A stretch of 43,261 bases of DNA from Promethearchaeota archaeon (GTDB lineage Archaea > Asgardarchaeota > Lokiarchaeia > Sigyniarchaeales > SOKP01), in assembly GCA_016840085.1 (NCBI GenBank), contig JAEOTA010000079.1, positions 1-43,261 of the forward strand. The letters run 5' to 3'. The notes beneath the pieces were generated by a model, which had not been told where the DNA came from, ran no database searches, and was given only the letters and a program-made list of their open reading frames with translations. Shown here piece after piece: positions 1 through 9,055 of the stretch. The position numbers were made by a program, and so were the translations under genes. Numbering within the stretch: the first letter of the stretch is position 1; every line of letters starts with the position of its first letter.

Positions 1-209
1 AATTTTGAATATTTCGTGTCTAGTATTGAAAAACCAATGTCAATAGTTTTAACAATGCTGAATCCATCAAAGAAATTAGATGTAGGATTCACCGTTAAGA
101 ATGGACTCGAGTTTTTTTCAAGAAATTTGTTGAAATGGTCAGAAGAAAGAAGAAAAAGTTAGGGATAGACTTAAAAAAAGAACCGAAAATTAAATCCGCA
201 CAAGGGTAA
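1..209 (+). pseudogene. 3' end of an unidentified gene, frameshifted at a T7 run
   Basis: The window opens inside a reading frame (frame 1, from NFEYFVSS) that runs to a TAG at 160-162. A run of seven T at 112-118 marks a frame change: frame 3 continues after it as FKKFVEMV and a lysine-rich tail, ending at TAA 207-209. One extra T would join the two frames into one protein end. The tail FVEMVRRKKKKLGID closely matches the C-terminus of the small frame ending at 1672 (FVEMVHRKKKKLDLD), so these are paralogous ends on either side of the oxidoreductase gene. I do not recognise the family. The shift could be real decay or a homopolymer sequencing error. Confidence 0.5.
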
Positions 210-228
210 TAAATTTTAATTCAAATAA

Positions 229-1368
229 ATGGATGAAATGGGATTAAAACATCTATTTAGCCCAGGAAAAATTGGTAATGTTGAGATTAAAAACAGATTT
301 ATCAGATCCGCAACTTGGGTTGCTAAAGCAACAATAGATGGTTATGTAACAGAGGATTTGATTGAATGTTATAATCAACTTGCTGAAGGAGGAATAGGTT
401 TAATTATTTCTGGATATATTGCTGTAGATCCATCAGGCGCTGCCACACGTCGTATGGCATGTTTATATGATGATTCTTATATTTCTGGTCAAAAGAAATT
501 GGTAAAAACTGTTCATGAACATCCAGATGTGAAAATAGCAGCTCAGATTGCTCATACAGGTAATGGTGTTTTTATTTTTGGAAATCAAGAATTTGAACCT
601 GTCGGACCCTCACCAATGATGAATTTAGTTCTAAATAAACCTTGCCGTGAACTGACAACAGAAGAAGTCAGACGAATCATCAAAAATTTTGTGGATACTG
701 GCTGTAGGGCTTATGATTGTGGTTATGATATGGTACAAATTCATGGTGCTCATGGTTATCTGCTTAGTGATTTCGTTTCACCTTTCACAAATAAGCGTAC
801 TGACGAATATGGAGGAACTATACAAAAACGAACTAAGATATTAATAGATATTTATAATCAACTTAGGGATGAGTTATCAAAGAATTTTCCAATATTCATT
901 AAATTAAATACACAGGATTATCTCCAGGAAGGATTAACATTAGAGGAGGGAAAAGAAGTTGCAAAAATTCTTATAGATATAGGTTATGATGCCATAGAGC
1001 CAAGTTCTGGTCGATATAATTTAAAATTTGGCAGCAAGAAGACTTATCCTAGTGTTATATTAAAATCGAAAGATGATGAGAATTATTTTTTACCAAATGT
1101 TAAAATCTTGAAGCCTATAATGAAAAGTCGACCAATCATTTTTCAGGGTGGTATTAGAAATCCTTTAACAGCCGAAAAATTTATCCAAGAAAACAGCGTT
1201 GATTTTATAGCTATGAGTAGACCTTTAATTTATGAACCAGACCTTCCAAATCGCTAGAATAATGGTGATTTATCAGCTCCACTTTGTACCAGTTGTAATG
1301 CTTGTTTAAGTGTTGCAGCTACTGATTCAGCATATTGTGTTGTTAAAAATAAGCTGGAAGAAAGCTAA
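229..1368 (+). pseudogene. Old yellow enzyme-family NADH:flavin oxidoreductase, interrupted by an amber codon
   Basis: This is an FMN-dependent TIM-barrel oxidoreductase of the old yellow enzyme/2,4-dienoyl-CoA reductase family, expected to reduce activated C=C bonds. The family signature HGAHGYLLSDF followed by SPFTNKRTDEYGG is intact, as is the FMN-phosphate region GGIRNP near the C-terminus. Translation from 229 stops at TAG 1255-1257 after LPNR. The same frame then continues for 36 codons (NNGDLSAPLCTSCNACL...) to TAA 1366-1368. Relatives usually have a Trp after the Asn-Arg and then a Cys-containing segment, so TGG to TAG is the simplest explanation. A second Met four codons in (MGLKHLF) may be the true start. 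The truncated product would lose the CxxCxxC segment. TAG ends other genes here as an ordinary stop, so programmed recoding is unlikely. Confidence 0.85.
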
Positions 1369-1426
1369 TATAGCAAGCTAAAAATCATTTAGTGCTCGAA
1401 ACAATTGTGAAGAGATAATAAATTTC

Positions 1427-1672
1427 TTGATTATAGAAATATTAGATTCAAGAAAGGATTCAGTACTCTGCACGATATATCCATCCCGTATTATGCGCAG
1501 GAATGAAATTACAGTCAAAACCTCCGAGGTAAAGTACATGTCCTTCTTCTACCGTGAAGGGAGAGTGGGCAATGCTACGAACCATATTGAATCTTTTGTC
1601 GAAATGGTACATCGTAAGAAAAAGAAATTAGATTTAGACTCAAAAAAGACTCCTACTTTTAAAACTTTATGA
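1427..1672 (+). CDS. Small unidentified protein or C-terminal gene remnant
   Basis: An 81-codon frame with a TTG start; the frame is open upstream to about 1384 without an ATG. The product is basic and ends in FVEMVHRKKKKLDLD and a short polar tail. The last 25 or so codons are clearly related, at DNA and protein level, to the frameshifted fragment at the left edge of the window, with the old yellow enzyme gene between them. No domain is recognised. The lack of a good start and the match to only the end of another gene suggest a leftover C-terminus rather than a functional small gene. Confidence 0.35.
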   Translation: MIIEILDSRKDSVLCTIYPSRIMRRNEITVKTSEVKYMSFFYREGRVGNATNHIESFVEMVHRKKKKLDLDSKKTPTFKTL

Positions 1673-1958
1673 CTGAATAATGGTTCAATTTTTTCTCACT
1701 CTTTATAACAAGCTAAAAAGAACTGTATCTTTTTTTATTAAAATTAAACGAATTTTTTAATAATCAATATTATTTAAAATTCTCTCACTGATAAAGAAAA
1801 ATTTTTTGTTTAAATAGTTGAAAATTATTAAAGTTCTAATGAGCTTAATCGAATAATATTAGTAATCATATTTTTTGTGGTAGAATATTTAAATATTTGA
1901 TTATAATTTTATTTTCTTATTTATTTAAATCGATTAATATCTAAGTAAAAGAAAAAAA

Positions 1959-4916
1959 ATGTCAAATCGGAGTCTTACTGGAATAGATAAACGGGAACTC
2001 CAATATTATGAAGGATTAGAAATTGGGGCAGTATCTGTAAAATGGGTTCGAAGAACTATTAATGGTGTGGTAGCAAGTGAGGTTGTACGACACGAAGGTT
2101 CTCCTAGGAAAAAGATAAAAGAAATATTTAAACGTTATAATGTTGATACTAATTCAAAAATCGTAATAACTGGTCAAGCTACAAGTAGTTTTCTCAATTT
2201 ACCATATGTTTCAGAAGTAGAATGCCTAGAAAAGGCTTTATCCTTCTATAATCTTAAACCTGACATTCTACTCTCACTTGGAGGAGAAACTTTTAGCGTT
2301 TATCCAATGAAAAACGGCATAATAAAAAATATTATTTCAACTTCGAAATGTGCTGCTGGTACGGGTGAGTTCATTGTCCAACAACTTCAAAGGATGGGAT
2401 TATCTGTTGAGGAGGGAATTAAAGCCAGTTTATATGGTAGTTTCACCCAATTGGCAACAAGATGTTCCGTTCATTGTAAATCCGATGCTACTCATAAACT
2501 CAATAAGGGTGAATGCAAACCTGAAGATATAGTAAAAACTTTAATCTATGACTTAGCAAGAAAGGTAGGTGAGATGATAGAAGCAGCTCAATGGTCCACA
2601 CGGCTAATTGTAATATCTGGGGGAGTTGCTTTAAATAAAGTCTTCATTGAGAATCTTCGTGGTTTTTTAAAGGATTCAGAAATTATTGTATTGCCAGAAA
2701 GTGCTTTCCTCGAAGTATTTGGAGCATCTTTATACGCATCCGAATTACAAAATTCATTCTTCCTTCGTGATGATTGGTTTAAATCATCGAAAGTTGAGTT
2801 TCAAACTCAAGAACGACTTAAGAAAGCAGAATCTCTTCTGGATTACCGTGTTAACACAGACAGTAATATAAAAATAAGGGTTGGAGAAAAATATATCCTT
2901 GGTATAGATGCAGGTTCTACTACTACTAAAGCTGTATTATTTAACATTTCAAACGATTCAGTAGGGGCAAGTGTTTATTTAAGAACATTGGGAAATCCTA
3001 TAGTAGCGACTAAACATTGTATCAATAAACTTATGGAAAAAGTAGGTAATAACTCTATAAAAATAATTCAATGTGGGGTAACAGGTTCTGCTAGAGAGAT
3101 GGTATCAGTTTATTTAGATAATAGTCGAAGTTTTAATGAGATACTAGCACATGCAAGATCCGCTACTGAAGAACTCCCAGATGTTGATACTGTATTTGAA
3201 ATTGGTGGCCAAGATTCAAAATTTATTTCATTTTTAAATGGTGTGCCGGTTGATTATGCGATGAATGAAGGATGCTCTGCAGGGACTGGCAGCTTTCTTG
3301 AGGAATCCGCATCAGTTGATATGGGCATAGCTGTAGAGGATATAAGTGACATAGCGACAAAAAGCACTCACCCAATAGCATTTGGTGAACGATGTGCCGC
3401 CTTTATTAATACTGATTTAAGGAATGCCCTTCAACAGGGAGCTAATCTAGAAGATGTTGTTGCTGGTTTAGTTTATTCAATTGCTGATAATTATATTTCA
3501 CGTATTGTTGGTTCCCGTCAAATAGGGAAAAATCTTCTTTTTCTTGGAGGAGTTGCTCTTAATAGATCTGTTGCTTTAGCTATTGCTACTCGTTCACAGC
3601 GAAAAGTAGTTGTTCCTGCACATCCTGAACTTATGGGGGCTGTGGGTACAGCTCTTATGACAAGGGATCTTCTACAAAATAATGTTATATCTGAAGAAAA
3701 TTATAAACTCAAGAATCTTACAAAAGGGGAAATACAAATCAAAAATACTTTTAGATGTAAAGTATGTGAAAACAATTGTGAAATTCAGAGAATTTCGATA
3801 AGAGGAAAAGTTTATCCATTTGGAGGTTTATGTTCTAAATATAAATTATTACGACAAAAAGGTGCAAAAGTTAAGGAAGGTCAAGATCTTATCGAATTAA
3901 GGAATAAAATGATAATTGAAGAATTCGGAGCCAAATCTTTAAAGAATCCTCGTGGCACGATAGGTATACCTATGGCTTTAACTTCTCATAGACTTTTCCC
4001 TCTATATGCAAAATTCATTAATGAGCTTGGTTATAATGTAATGTTATCAAATCCTTCAAAAACAGGTAACACTAAGACAAAAGCACCTATTTGTTATCCC
4101 TGTGAATTAGTTCATGGAGCAGTAAATGATCTTATTAATCGTAATGTTGATTATATTTTCTTACCTCATGTAATTGAAATGGAAATACCAAAAGGTTTTA
4201 TTCATGGATATACATGCCCTTCTACAACAACTATTCCAGATATCATTCGCGCAGCTTTTGAGAATGCAAGTGAAAAGATATTAGCACCTCATATTGGTAT
4301 CTCAGAAGATCTTATAGAAACAACGTTGAAGGAGTTTGGAAAAGTTGCTCGTTTATTAGGATTAGATTATAAAATGGGCATTAATGCAGGTTTTATAGCT
4401 TTATCTCACTACAAAATGTTCAGAGAAATATATAACGAATTTGGTAGAGGAAAATTGAGGGATTTATTAAAAAAACCCTCTGTAATTATTGCTGGAAGAC
4501 CTTATGTTGTTTATCCACCAGATGTGAATATAGCACTCCCTCGTAAGATCGTTAGCAGAGGATATAATGCTATTCCCTCTGATCTCTTACCTCTTTTAAA
4601 AGATGAAGCACCTCATTCAAGGAATGTATGGAGTTTTACTCAAGAGATCAATAATGCTGTCGAATATGTAAAAAAATACCCCAACTTATACATCTGTTTT
4701 GTTTCTTGCTTCTCTTGCGGTCCTGATGGTACAATGTATCATCATTATAGACAACAACTTGAAGGACACACGTTCTGTTACCTTGAAATAGATTCTCATA
4801 CGGCCCATGCTGGTTTTGAAACAAGAGTAGAAGCCTTTCTTGATATTATTGAAGAACGTCATCGAAAGAAAAATAAGGATATTAAGAATTTATTAAATCA
4901 AAGTATAACTGTCTAA
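1959..4916 (+). CDS. Double ASKHA activase plus DUF2229-like protein (PlsA/GeR-like ATP-driven reductase component)
   Basis: 985 residues with three parts. An N-terminal BcrA/BadF-type ASKHA ATPase domain (about 15-270) has the cluster-ligand pair Cys131 (CAAGTG) and Cys169. A second such domain (about 310-580) has DAGSTTTK at 317-324, Cys439 (CSAGTG) and Cys479. A C-terminal COG3580/DUF2229-like half begins with CxxCxxxC at 600/603/607 plus Cys625, then CYPC at 712-715 and a CFVSCFSCG motif near 912-920. In the family, ATP hydrolysis at a [4Fe-4S] dimer fires low-potential electrons into a partner dehydratase or reductase. The gene lies 3 bp before its partner at 4920. Double ASKHA + DUF2229 + HgdB-like is the layout of bacterial plasmalogen synthase (PlsA/PlsR) and glycerol ester reductase, but also of poorly characterised double-cubane-type reductases. 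Substrate unknown. Confidence 0.88.
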   Translation: MSNRSLTGIDKRELQYYEGLEIGAVSVKWVRRTINGVVASEVVRHEGSPRKKIKEIFKRYNVDTNSKIVITGQATSSFLNLPYVSEVECLEKALSFYNLKPDILLSLGGETFSVYPMKNGIIKNIISTSKCAAGTGEFIVQQLQRMGLSVEEGIKASLYGSFTQLATRCSVHCKSDATHKLNKGECKPEDIVKTLIYDLARKVGEMIEAAQWSTRLIVISGGVALNKVFIENLRGFLKDSEIIVLPESAFLEVFGASLYASELQNSFFLRDDWFKSSKVEFQTQERLKKAESLLDYRVNTDSNIKIRVGEKYILGIDAGSTTTKAVLFNISNDSVGASVYLRTLGNPIVATKHCINKLMEKVGNNSIKIIQCGVTGSAREMVSVYLDNSRSFNEILAHARSATEELPDVDTVFEIGGQDSKFISFLNGVPVDYAMNEGCSAGTGSFLEESASVDMGIAVEDISDIATKSTHPIAFGERCAAFINTDLRNALQQGANLEDVVAGLVYSIADNYISRIVGSRQIGKNLLFLGGVALNRSVALAIATRSQRKVVVPAHPELMGAVGTALMTRDLLQNNVISEENYKLKNLTKGEIQIKNTFRCKVCENNCEIQRISIRGKVYPFGGLCSKYKLLRQKGAKVKEGQDLIELRNKMIIEEFGAKSLKNPRGTIGIPMALTSHRLFPLYAKFINELGYNVMLSNPSKTGNTKTKAPICYPCELVHGAVNDLINRNVDYIFLPHVIEMEIPKGFIHGYTCPSTTTIPDIIRAAFENASEKILAPHIGISEDLIETTLKEFGKVARLLGLDYKMGINAGFIALSHYKMFREIYNEFGRGKLRDLLKKPSVIIAGRPYVVYPPDVNIALPRKIVSRGYNAIPSDLLPLLKDEAPHSRNVWSFTQEINNAVEYVKKYPNLYICFVSCFSCGPDGTMYHHYRQQLEGHTFCYLEIDSHTAHAGFETRVEAFLDIIEERHRKKNKDIKNLLNQSITV

Positions 4917-4919
4917 AAA

Positions 4920-6326
4920 ATGACCGAAATAGAACAATTTAAAGATTTAAAAGCAGATGACCCAAATAAAGTCAAACAAACTCGATTTTCAAAAGATCAT
5001 AAATACATCATTGACAGTGATGGTCAGAAAGTTGAATTTGATGATCCTAGGATTGTGTATATCAACCCAGAACCTCGTAATCCATATGGAAGACGACTAG
5101 TTATAAATTTATTCAAAAAATATAACCGCAACATTAGGATCAGCAAAGAAACTGATGCATCTATTTTACAATATGCCAAAAAGATTTGCTCTGGAAGGGA
5201 ATGTCTTGCGAGTATTGCTATAGCAGGGGCAGTCTTAAAGGATATAAATGAATATAGGGATGAAAATGAAATCAGTATTTATCGAACTCCAATAGATCAA
5301 CATGGTCCATGCCAAAATGGAGCATGGCCAGTTCTTTGGGAGACATTTGCAAAGAGGTTAAATTTGAAAAATGTAATTTTTTGTGCTTTTCCTAAGTATA
5401 CTAACAATTATTTAGGGTTGAATCGCGATTTATTAGCATGGGAAAACATTAATTTTATCGTAGGACAATATATTATTGAAGCACGGAACGCTTTGCAATG
5501 TGTTGCTGAAAACAAAATTATAGCTTTGGAGAAATTTGAAGATTTAACAAGTGAATTTATCAATAATATAAAAGAAGGAAAGAAAACACTGAATACAGGT
5601 TTAATAAAATGGGCAAAAGAAGTTGCGAAAATACCTCTTAAAGCAAAAGTTGATGAAACCCCAAAAGTATTAATTTTTGGAGGTTTAAACTTAATGTTTG
5701 ATCATTATCCAATAGAGGAATTTTTTCTTGAAAGAGGAATTATTACCAAAGTTGTTGATATAGTTGAATCGATGAGTCTAATTTTAGCCGAAAGTACTAT
5801 AAGATATGGATTTAAAAAAGGAATATTAACTCCAAAAGAACAATTTAGTGAGCAATTACTGGATTCTACTGATTTGGATGAAAATGATAGAAAAGAAGCT
5901 CTAAGAGCAAAAAGAAATAAAAGTGCTTTAAAATTCTTAAATTCGCAATGTAAAACTTTTAGAAAAATTATGGGAAAATCAGGATTATTGTTTGACTCAT
6001 TTATAGATTTTATTGATCTCTTTGAAGAAGGAAATAAATATGTGTCTTCAAATAGCCTTAGTGAAACTCCAATAATAACTGGTAGATTTTTACATTCAAT
6101 TGAGGAAGGCATCTACGATGGTTTGATCAATTTAGGGACTTTTAATTGTCAACCGGCAATGAACTCACAGGCTATTATACGCCCTCTAGCTAATAAGTGT
6201 GATATTCCATACGCAGCAATAGACTGTGAAGGTCCGTGGATTTCTACGAATCAACTCAGGCTTCTTGAAACCATTGCCATTCAAGCTAAGAGAGAAAGAA
6301 AAATAAAGAACGAATTATTAGCTTAA
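4920..6326 (+). CDS. 2-hydroxyacyl-CoA dehydratase-like (HgdB/COG3581) component, partner of the upstream activase
   Basis: 468 residues resembling the COG3581/HgdB class of iron-sulfur subunits. Likely cluster ligands are Cys90 and Cys95 in CSGREC and Cys131 in HGPCQNG, the pattern seen in CoA-dehydratase-related proteins. It starts 3 bp after the stop of the double-ASKHA gene, so the two are almost certainly co-translated. In many bacteria this part is fused to the activase in one protein of about 1400 residues; here it is a separate gene. Expected role: the electron-accepting catalytic module of an ATP-driven reduction. The C-terminal region (GTFNCQPAM, near 415) carries a further Cys. The substrate could be an acyl-CoA, a lipid ester or a small molecule; sequence alone does not decide. 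Confidence 0.85.
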   Translation: MTEIEQFKDLKADDPNKVKQTRFSKDHKYIIDSDGQKVEFDDPRIVYINPEPRNPYGRRLVINLFKKYNRNIRISKETDASILQYAKKICSGRECLASIAIAGAVLKDINEYRDENEISIYRTPIDQHGPCQNGAWPVLWETFAKRLNLKNVIFCAFPKYTNNYLGLNRDLLAWENINFIVGQYIIEARNALQCVAENKIIALEKFEDLTSEFINNIKEGKKTLNTGLIKWAKEVAKIPLKAKVDETPKVLIFGGLNLMFDHYPIEEFFLERGIITKVVDIVESMSLILAESTIRYGFKKGILTPKEQFSEQLLDSTDLDENDRKEALRAKRNKSALKFLNSQCKTFRKIMGKSGLLFDSFIDFIDLFEEGNKYVSSNSLSETPIITGRFLHSIEEGIYDGLINLGTFNCQPAMNSQAIIRPLANKCDIPYAAIDCEGPWISTNQLRLLETIAIQAKRERKIKNELLA

Positions 6327-6345
6327 GGACAGCAGATCTAAAAAA

Positions 6346-7074
6346 TTACAAAAATGGGTAAAAATATTTTACTAAAAATTCTCCACCGGCTACTTCTCGA
6401 TCGTTATAATCATCTTTTAATCTTGAGAAATCATAAGGTATATTTTTGAATGTAATATTCAAGGTTTTATCATCGATTTCCATTAAACAGAAGGAGGTAA
6501 TAGGTTTCCAAGTAATACTTATTGATCCGGGATTTATAATCTTTTTACCCTTCCAGGAGATATATAATTGTTCATGAGAGTGCCCAACCAAAACAATATC
6601 AACATCTTTAGGGTAATCTCTTAAAAATTCTTCTAAGGTTTTTCCTTGATACAATAAGAGATTATCTTGAATCGACCTACCAGGAATATCATAGAAATGC
6701 GAATGAAGCATTAATATTTTTTTACCATTTACCTCTAAAATTTTTGAGGTAGGTGTATTTTGAATTTTCTCAATCAAATCTGCTCCAAGTTGGTTTACAT
6801 TCCATTCTCGATGAAGTCCTACTCCTTTATGCCATTCATGTTCTCGTTTTCCCAATACAATCATTTCATTATTTCCAATAATATTTATAAATCGCTTATC
6901 AGAAAAAATCGTTTGTGTCACTTCTTTTGGATGAGGTCCAATAGAAACAAAATCACCAAGGTTCAGAATTTTATCAACTTGGCTATTTTTATCAATATAT
7001 TGAAGAAAACTGTCCAAAGCATATTTGTTTGCATGGATATCTGAAATTATAGCAAATATAGTTATGTTTTCCAT
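6346..7074 (-). CDS. Calcineurin-like metallophosphoesterase (YfcE/MJ0936-like)
   Basis: 242 residues with the full set of dimetal phosphoesterase motifs in order: DIHAN near the N-terminus, GDFVSIGP, GNNE, LHSH and VGHSHEQ. These bind two divalent metals. The short single-domain form resembles archaeal MJ0936-type phosphodiesterases. It is convergent with the dehydratase-like gene (19 bp between the stops) and runs in the same direction as the dipeptidase gene upstream of it. A cytosolic phosphodiesterase is likely; the natural substrate is unknown. Confidence 0.88.
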   Translation of the reverse strand: MENITIFAIISDIHANKYALDSFLQYIDKNSQVDKILNLGDFVSIGPHPKEVTQTIFSDKRFINIIGNNEMIVLGKREHEWHKGVGLHREWNVNQLGADLIEKIQNTPTSKILEVNGKKILMLHSHFYDIPGRSIQDNLLLYQGKTLEEFLRDYPKDVDIVLVGHSHEQLYISWKGKKIINPGSISITWKPITSFCLMEIDDKTLNITFKNIPYDFSRLKDDYNDREVAGGEFLVKYFYPFL

Positions 7075-7113
7075 TTTAAATCCCCTATAGACAAAATTAT
7101 AAGTTTAAAGTAA

Positions 7114-8628
7114 TTAAATATTTGAATCTAATTTCTTAAGTATATTAGCGAGAAATTGCCAAGTTTTTTCGACAGACTTTACGTGTAAACGTTCATTAGG
7201 TGAATGAACGTCTTTTGTAGTAGGGCCCATTGCTATTGCTTCTATTTCAGGATTTAGGTGTATTAAAAGCGTACTCTCTAAACCTCCTTGAATGAAGATA
7301 ATCCTAGCTTCTTTATTAAATAATTCTTTATAAGTGTCTTTAGCTAAATTTAAAAGTCTAAAATTAAAATTCGGAGTCCAAGGGGGATAACTCCCTGTAA
7401 TTCTTTTGGTCATCTCAAGATCAGACATTTCTAATAAGACTATGACTTTTTCACAGATATTTACATTGTGATAGTCGCTAAAACTTCGGTGTAACATCCT
7501 TAATTTAATGTAATCTTTTTTAGTTTTTAATATACCTAAATTAGTCGATGTAAATGCATACGCTCTAACTTTTGGATGAATGGATATAGGTCCACTCGGG
7601 ATTACATATAAAAGGTTTAGCAATTTTGGCTGTACTTCATCAGAAAACACTGTATCTTCAGTATGAGTTTCTACTACGTCAATTAAAATTTGCATATTCT
7701 CTTCAATTCCTTCATAATTCTTTTTTATTTCTGTGAAAAATTGGATGATGGTAGAATTAATTTCTGAAAATTGGTCTTCTTTAATATCTAAAATCGCATT
7801 AGCTTCTCTTGGTATAGCATTAGCAGCCCCTCCTCCATTTATAGAGCTAATATAAATCAGAAATTTATTATTTAACTTCCAAAGAATTTGACATAAGAGT
7901 TTTATAGCATGTGCTCTTCCTCTATTGATATCTCCTGCAGAGTGTCCTCCAATTAATCCCTTAAGAGTAATTTTTATAGGTTTTACTTTTTCATCTATTT
8001 GATCTACAGAGATAGGCTTAGTTTTTATTTTAGCAATAAAACCGATTCCGCCAGTGCACCCGATTGTAATCATACCATCCCTTCCAGAATCAAGGTTAAT
8101 TAAATATTTCCCATCCATTAAATCTTTATCAATATTCTTAGCACCACCCATATCATATTCCTCACGAACAGTAAATAATAATTCTAAACTCAATGAACTA
8201 AACTTCAAAGTATCCTTATAAATTTCTTTCATTATAGTTAGAAGATAACATATACCAGTCCCATTATCTGCTCCCAAGGTAGTTCCATCTGCTGTTATCC
8301 ATTTTTCATTATCGATATCCATGATTTTCAGTTTCAAAGGATCTTTTGAAAAGTCATGTATAACAGCTTCATTTTTCTCACAAACCATATCCATATGGCA
8401 CTGTAAAATGCATTTTTCCTTCTGAGAGGATTTTGCAGGAATAAATACTGCAAGATTACCCGCCTTATCTACTAGTGTTTCAAACCCGAATTTCTCTGCT
8501 TCATCTTTGATAAAACTTCTGATTCTTTCTTCATATCTAGAGCAACGCGGAATTGAAGAAATTCTTTCAAAATAATCCCAAAACTCCTCTGGCTGCCCTA
8601 AATCTTTTATTTTTAACATATTTATCAC
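7114..8628 (-). CDS. pepD: Aminoacyl-histidine dipeptidase, M20C family
   Basis: 504 residues, the usual length for PepD (Xaa-His dipeptidase). Zinc ligands and catalytic residues are visible: His78 and Asp80 in CHMDMV, bridging Asp121 in LGADNGTG, the Glu pair 156-157 in VREEYDMGG, and the dimerisation-lid motif GGHSAGDINRGRAHA. A late QGGLEST motif also matches the family. The enzyme cleaves dipeptides in the cytosol and fits an organism that ferments peptides; an M29 aminopeptidase is also present in this window at 32448. It starts at ATG; the next Met (MLKIKDL) three codons in is an alternative. Confidence 0.92.
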   Translation of the reverse strand: MINMLKIKDLGQPEEFWDYFERISSIPRCSRYEERIRSFIKDEAEKFGFETLVDKAGNLAVFIPAKSSQKEKCILQCHMDMVCEKNEAVIHDFSKDPLKLKIMDIDNEKWITADGTTLGADNGTGICYLLTIMKEIYKDTLKFSSLSLELLFTVREEYDMGGAKNIDKDLMDGKYLINLDSGRDGMITIGCTGGIGFIAKIKTKPISVDQIDEKVKPIKITLKGLIGGHSAGDINRGRAHAIKLLCQILWKLNNKFLIYISSINGGGAANAIPREANAILDIKEDQFSEINSTIIQFFTEIKKNYEGIEENMQILIDVVETHTEDTVFSDEVQPKLLNLLYVIPSGPISIHPKVRAYAFTSTNLGILKTKKDYIKLRMLHRSFSDYHNVNICEKVIVLLEMSDLEMTKRITGSYPPWTPNFNFRLLNLAKDTYKELFNKEARIIFIQGGLESTLLIHLNPEIEAIAMGPTTKDVHSPNERLHVKSVEKTWQFLANILKKLDSNI

Positions 8629-8737
8629 AGTAAATTGAAAAATAACCTAATTGATTTAAATCAATTGCATAATAATAAAACTAAATATAATTGAATTTTT
8701 GATTATATAAAATTATATTAATAACGGGTAGAATAAA

Positions 8738-9022
8738 ATGAGTGAAAATGTAAAGATTGGATATAAAGTTGTAGGAACCATAAAAGAAGTAAAAGGGCAT
8801 TGTAATGCAGGTCACAAAATAGGGGATAAGATAGAATTAAGTGGTTATAGTGCTGGGGGATTATGTGGATTCTTCTATCATGATATATTTCCATATATAA
8901 TCATGCTTCAATTTGGAGGGGGATTTCCTAAACAATGGGTAGCAGATCAGGATGTTGTTGAGCTTGAATGCATGGATAAACTTAATGCTGTTAAAATTGA
9001 ATTAAGGAGAGTTAAAGAATAA
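8738..9022 (+). CDS. TIGR04076 family small protein
   Basis: 94 residues. The pattern VKGHCNAGHKIGDKIEL, a central GGLCGFFYHDIFPYI, a FGGG turn and the C-terminal LNAVKIELRR match the TIGR04076 family of small cysteine-containing proteins common in anaerobes and archaea. Its function is unknown; the conserved Cys and His residues suggest metal or cluster binding. It is followed 33 bp later by an alpha/beta hydrolase in the same direction, so the two may share a transcript. Confidence 0.75.
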   Translation: MSENVKIGYKVVGTIKEVKGHCNAGHKIGDKIELSGYSAGGLCGFFYHDIFPYIIMLQFGGGFPKQWVADQDVVELECMDKLNAVKIELRRVKE

Positions 9023-9055
9023 GTAAATATTTAAATAAATTGAGGAAGATAAATT

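Noticed and set aside
1255..1257. Pyrrolysine read-through of the amber codon
   Set aside because: The position best fits Trp, the enzyme family is not known for pyrrolysine, and TAG is used as a normal stop elsewhere in the window (for example at 18502-18504 and 29453-29455).
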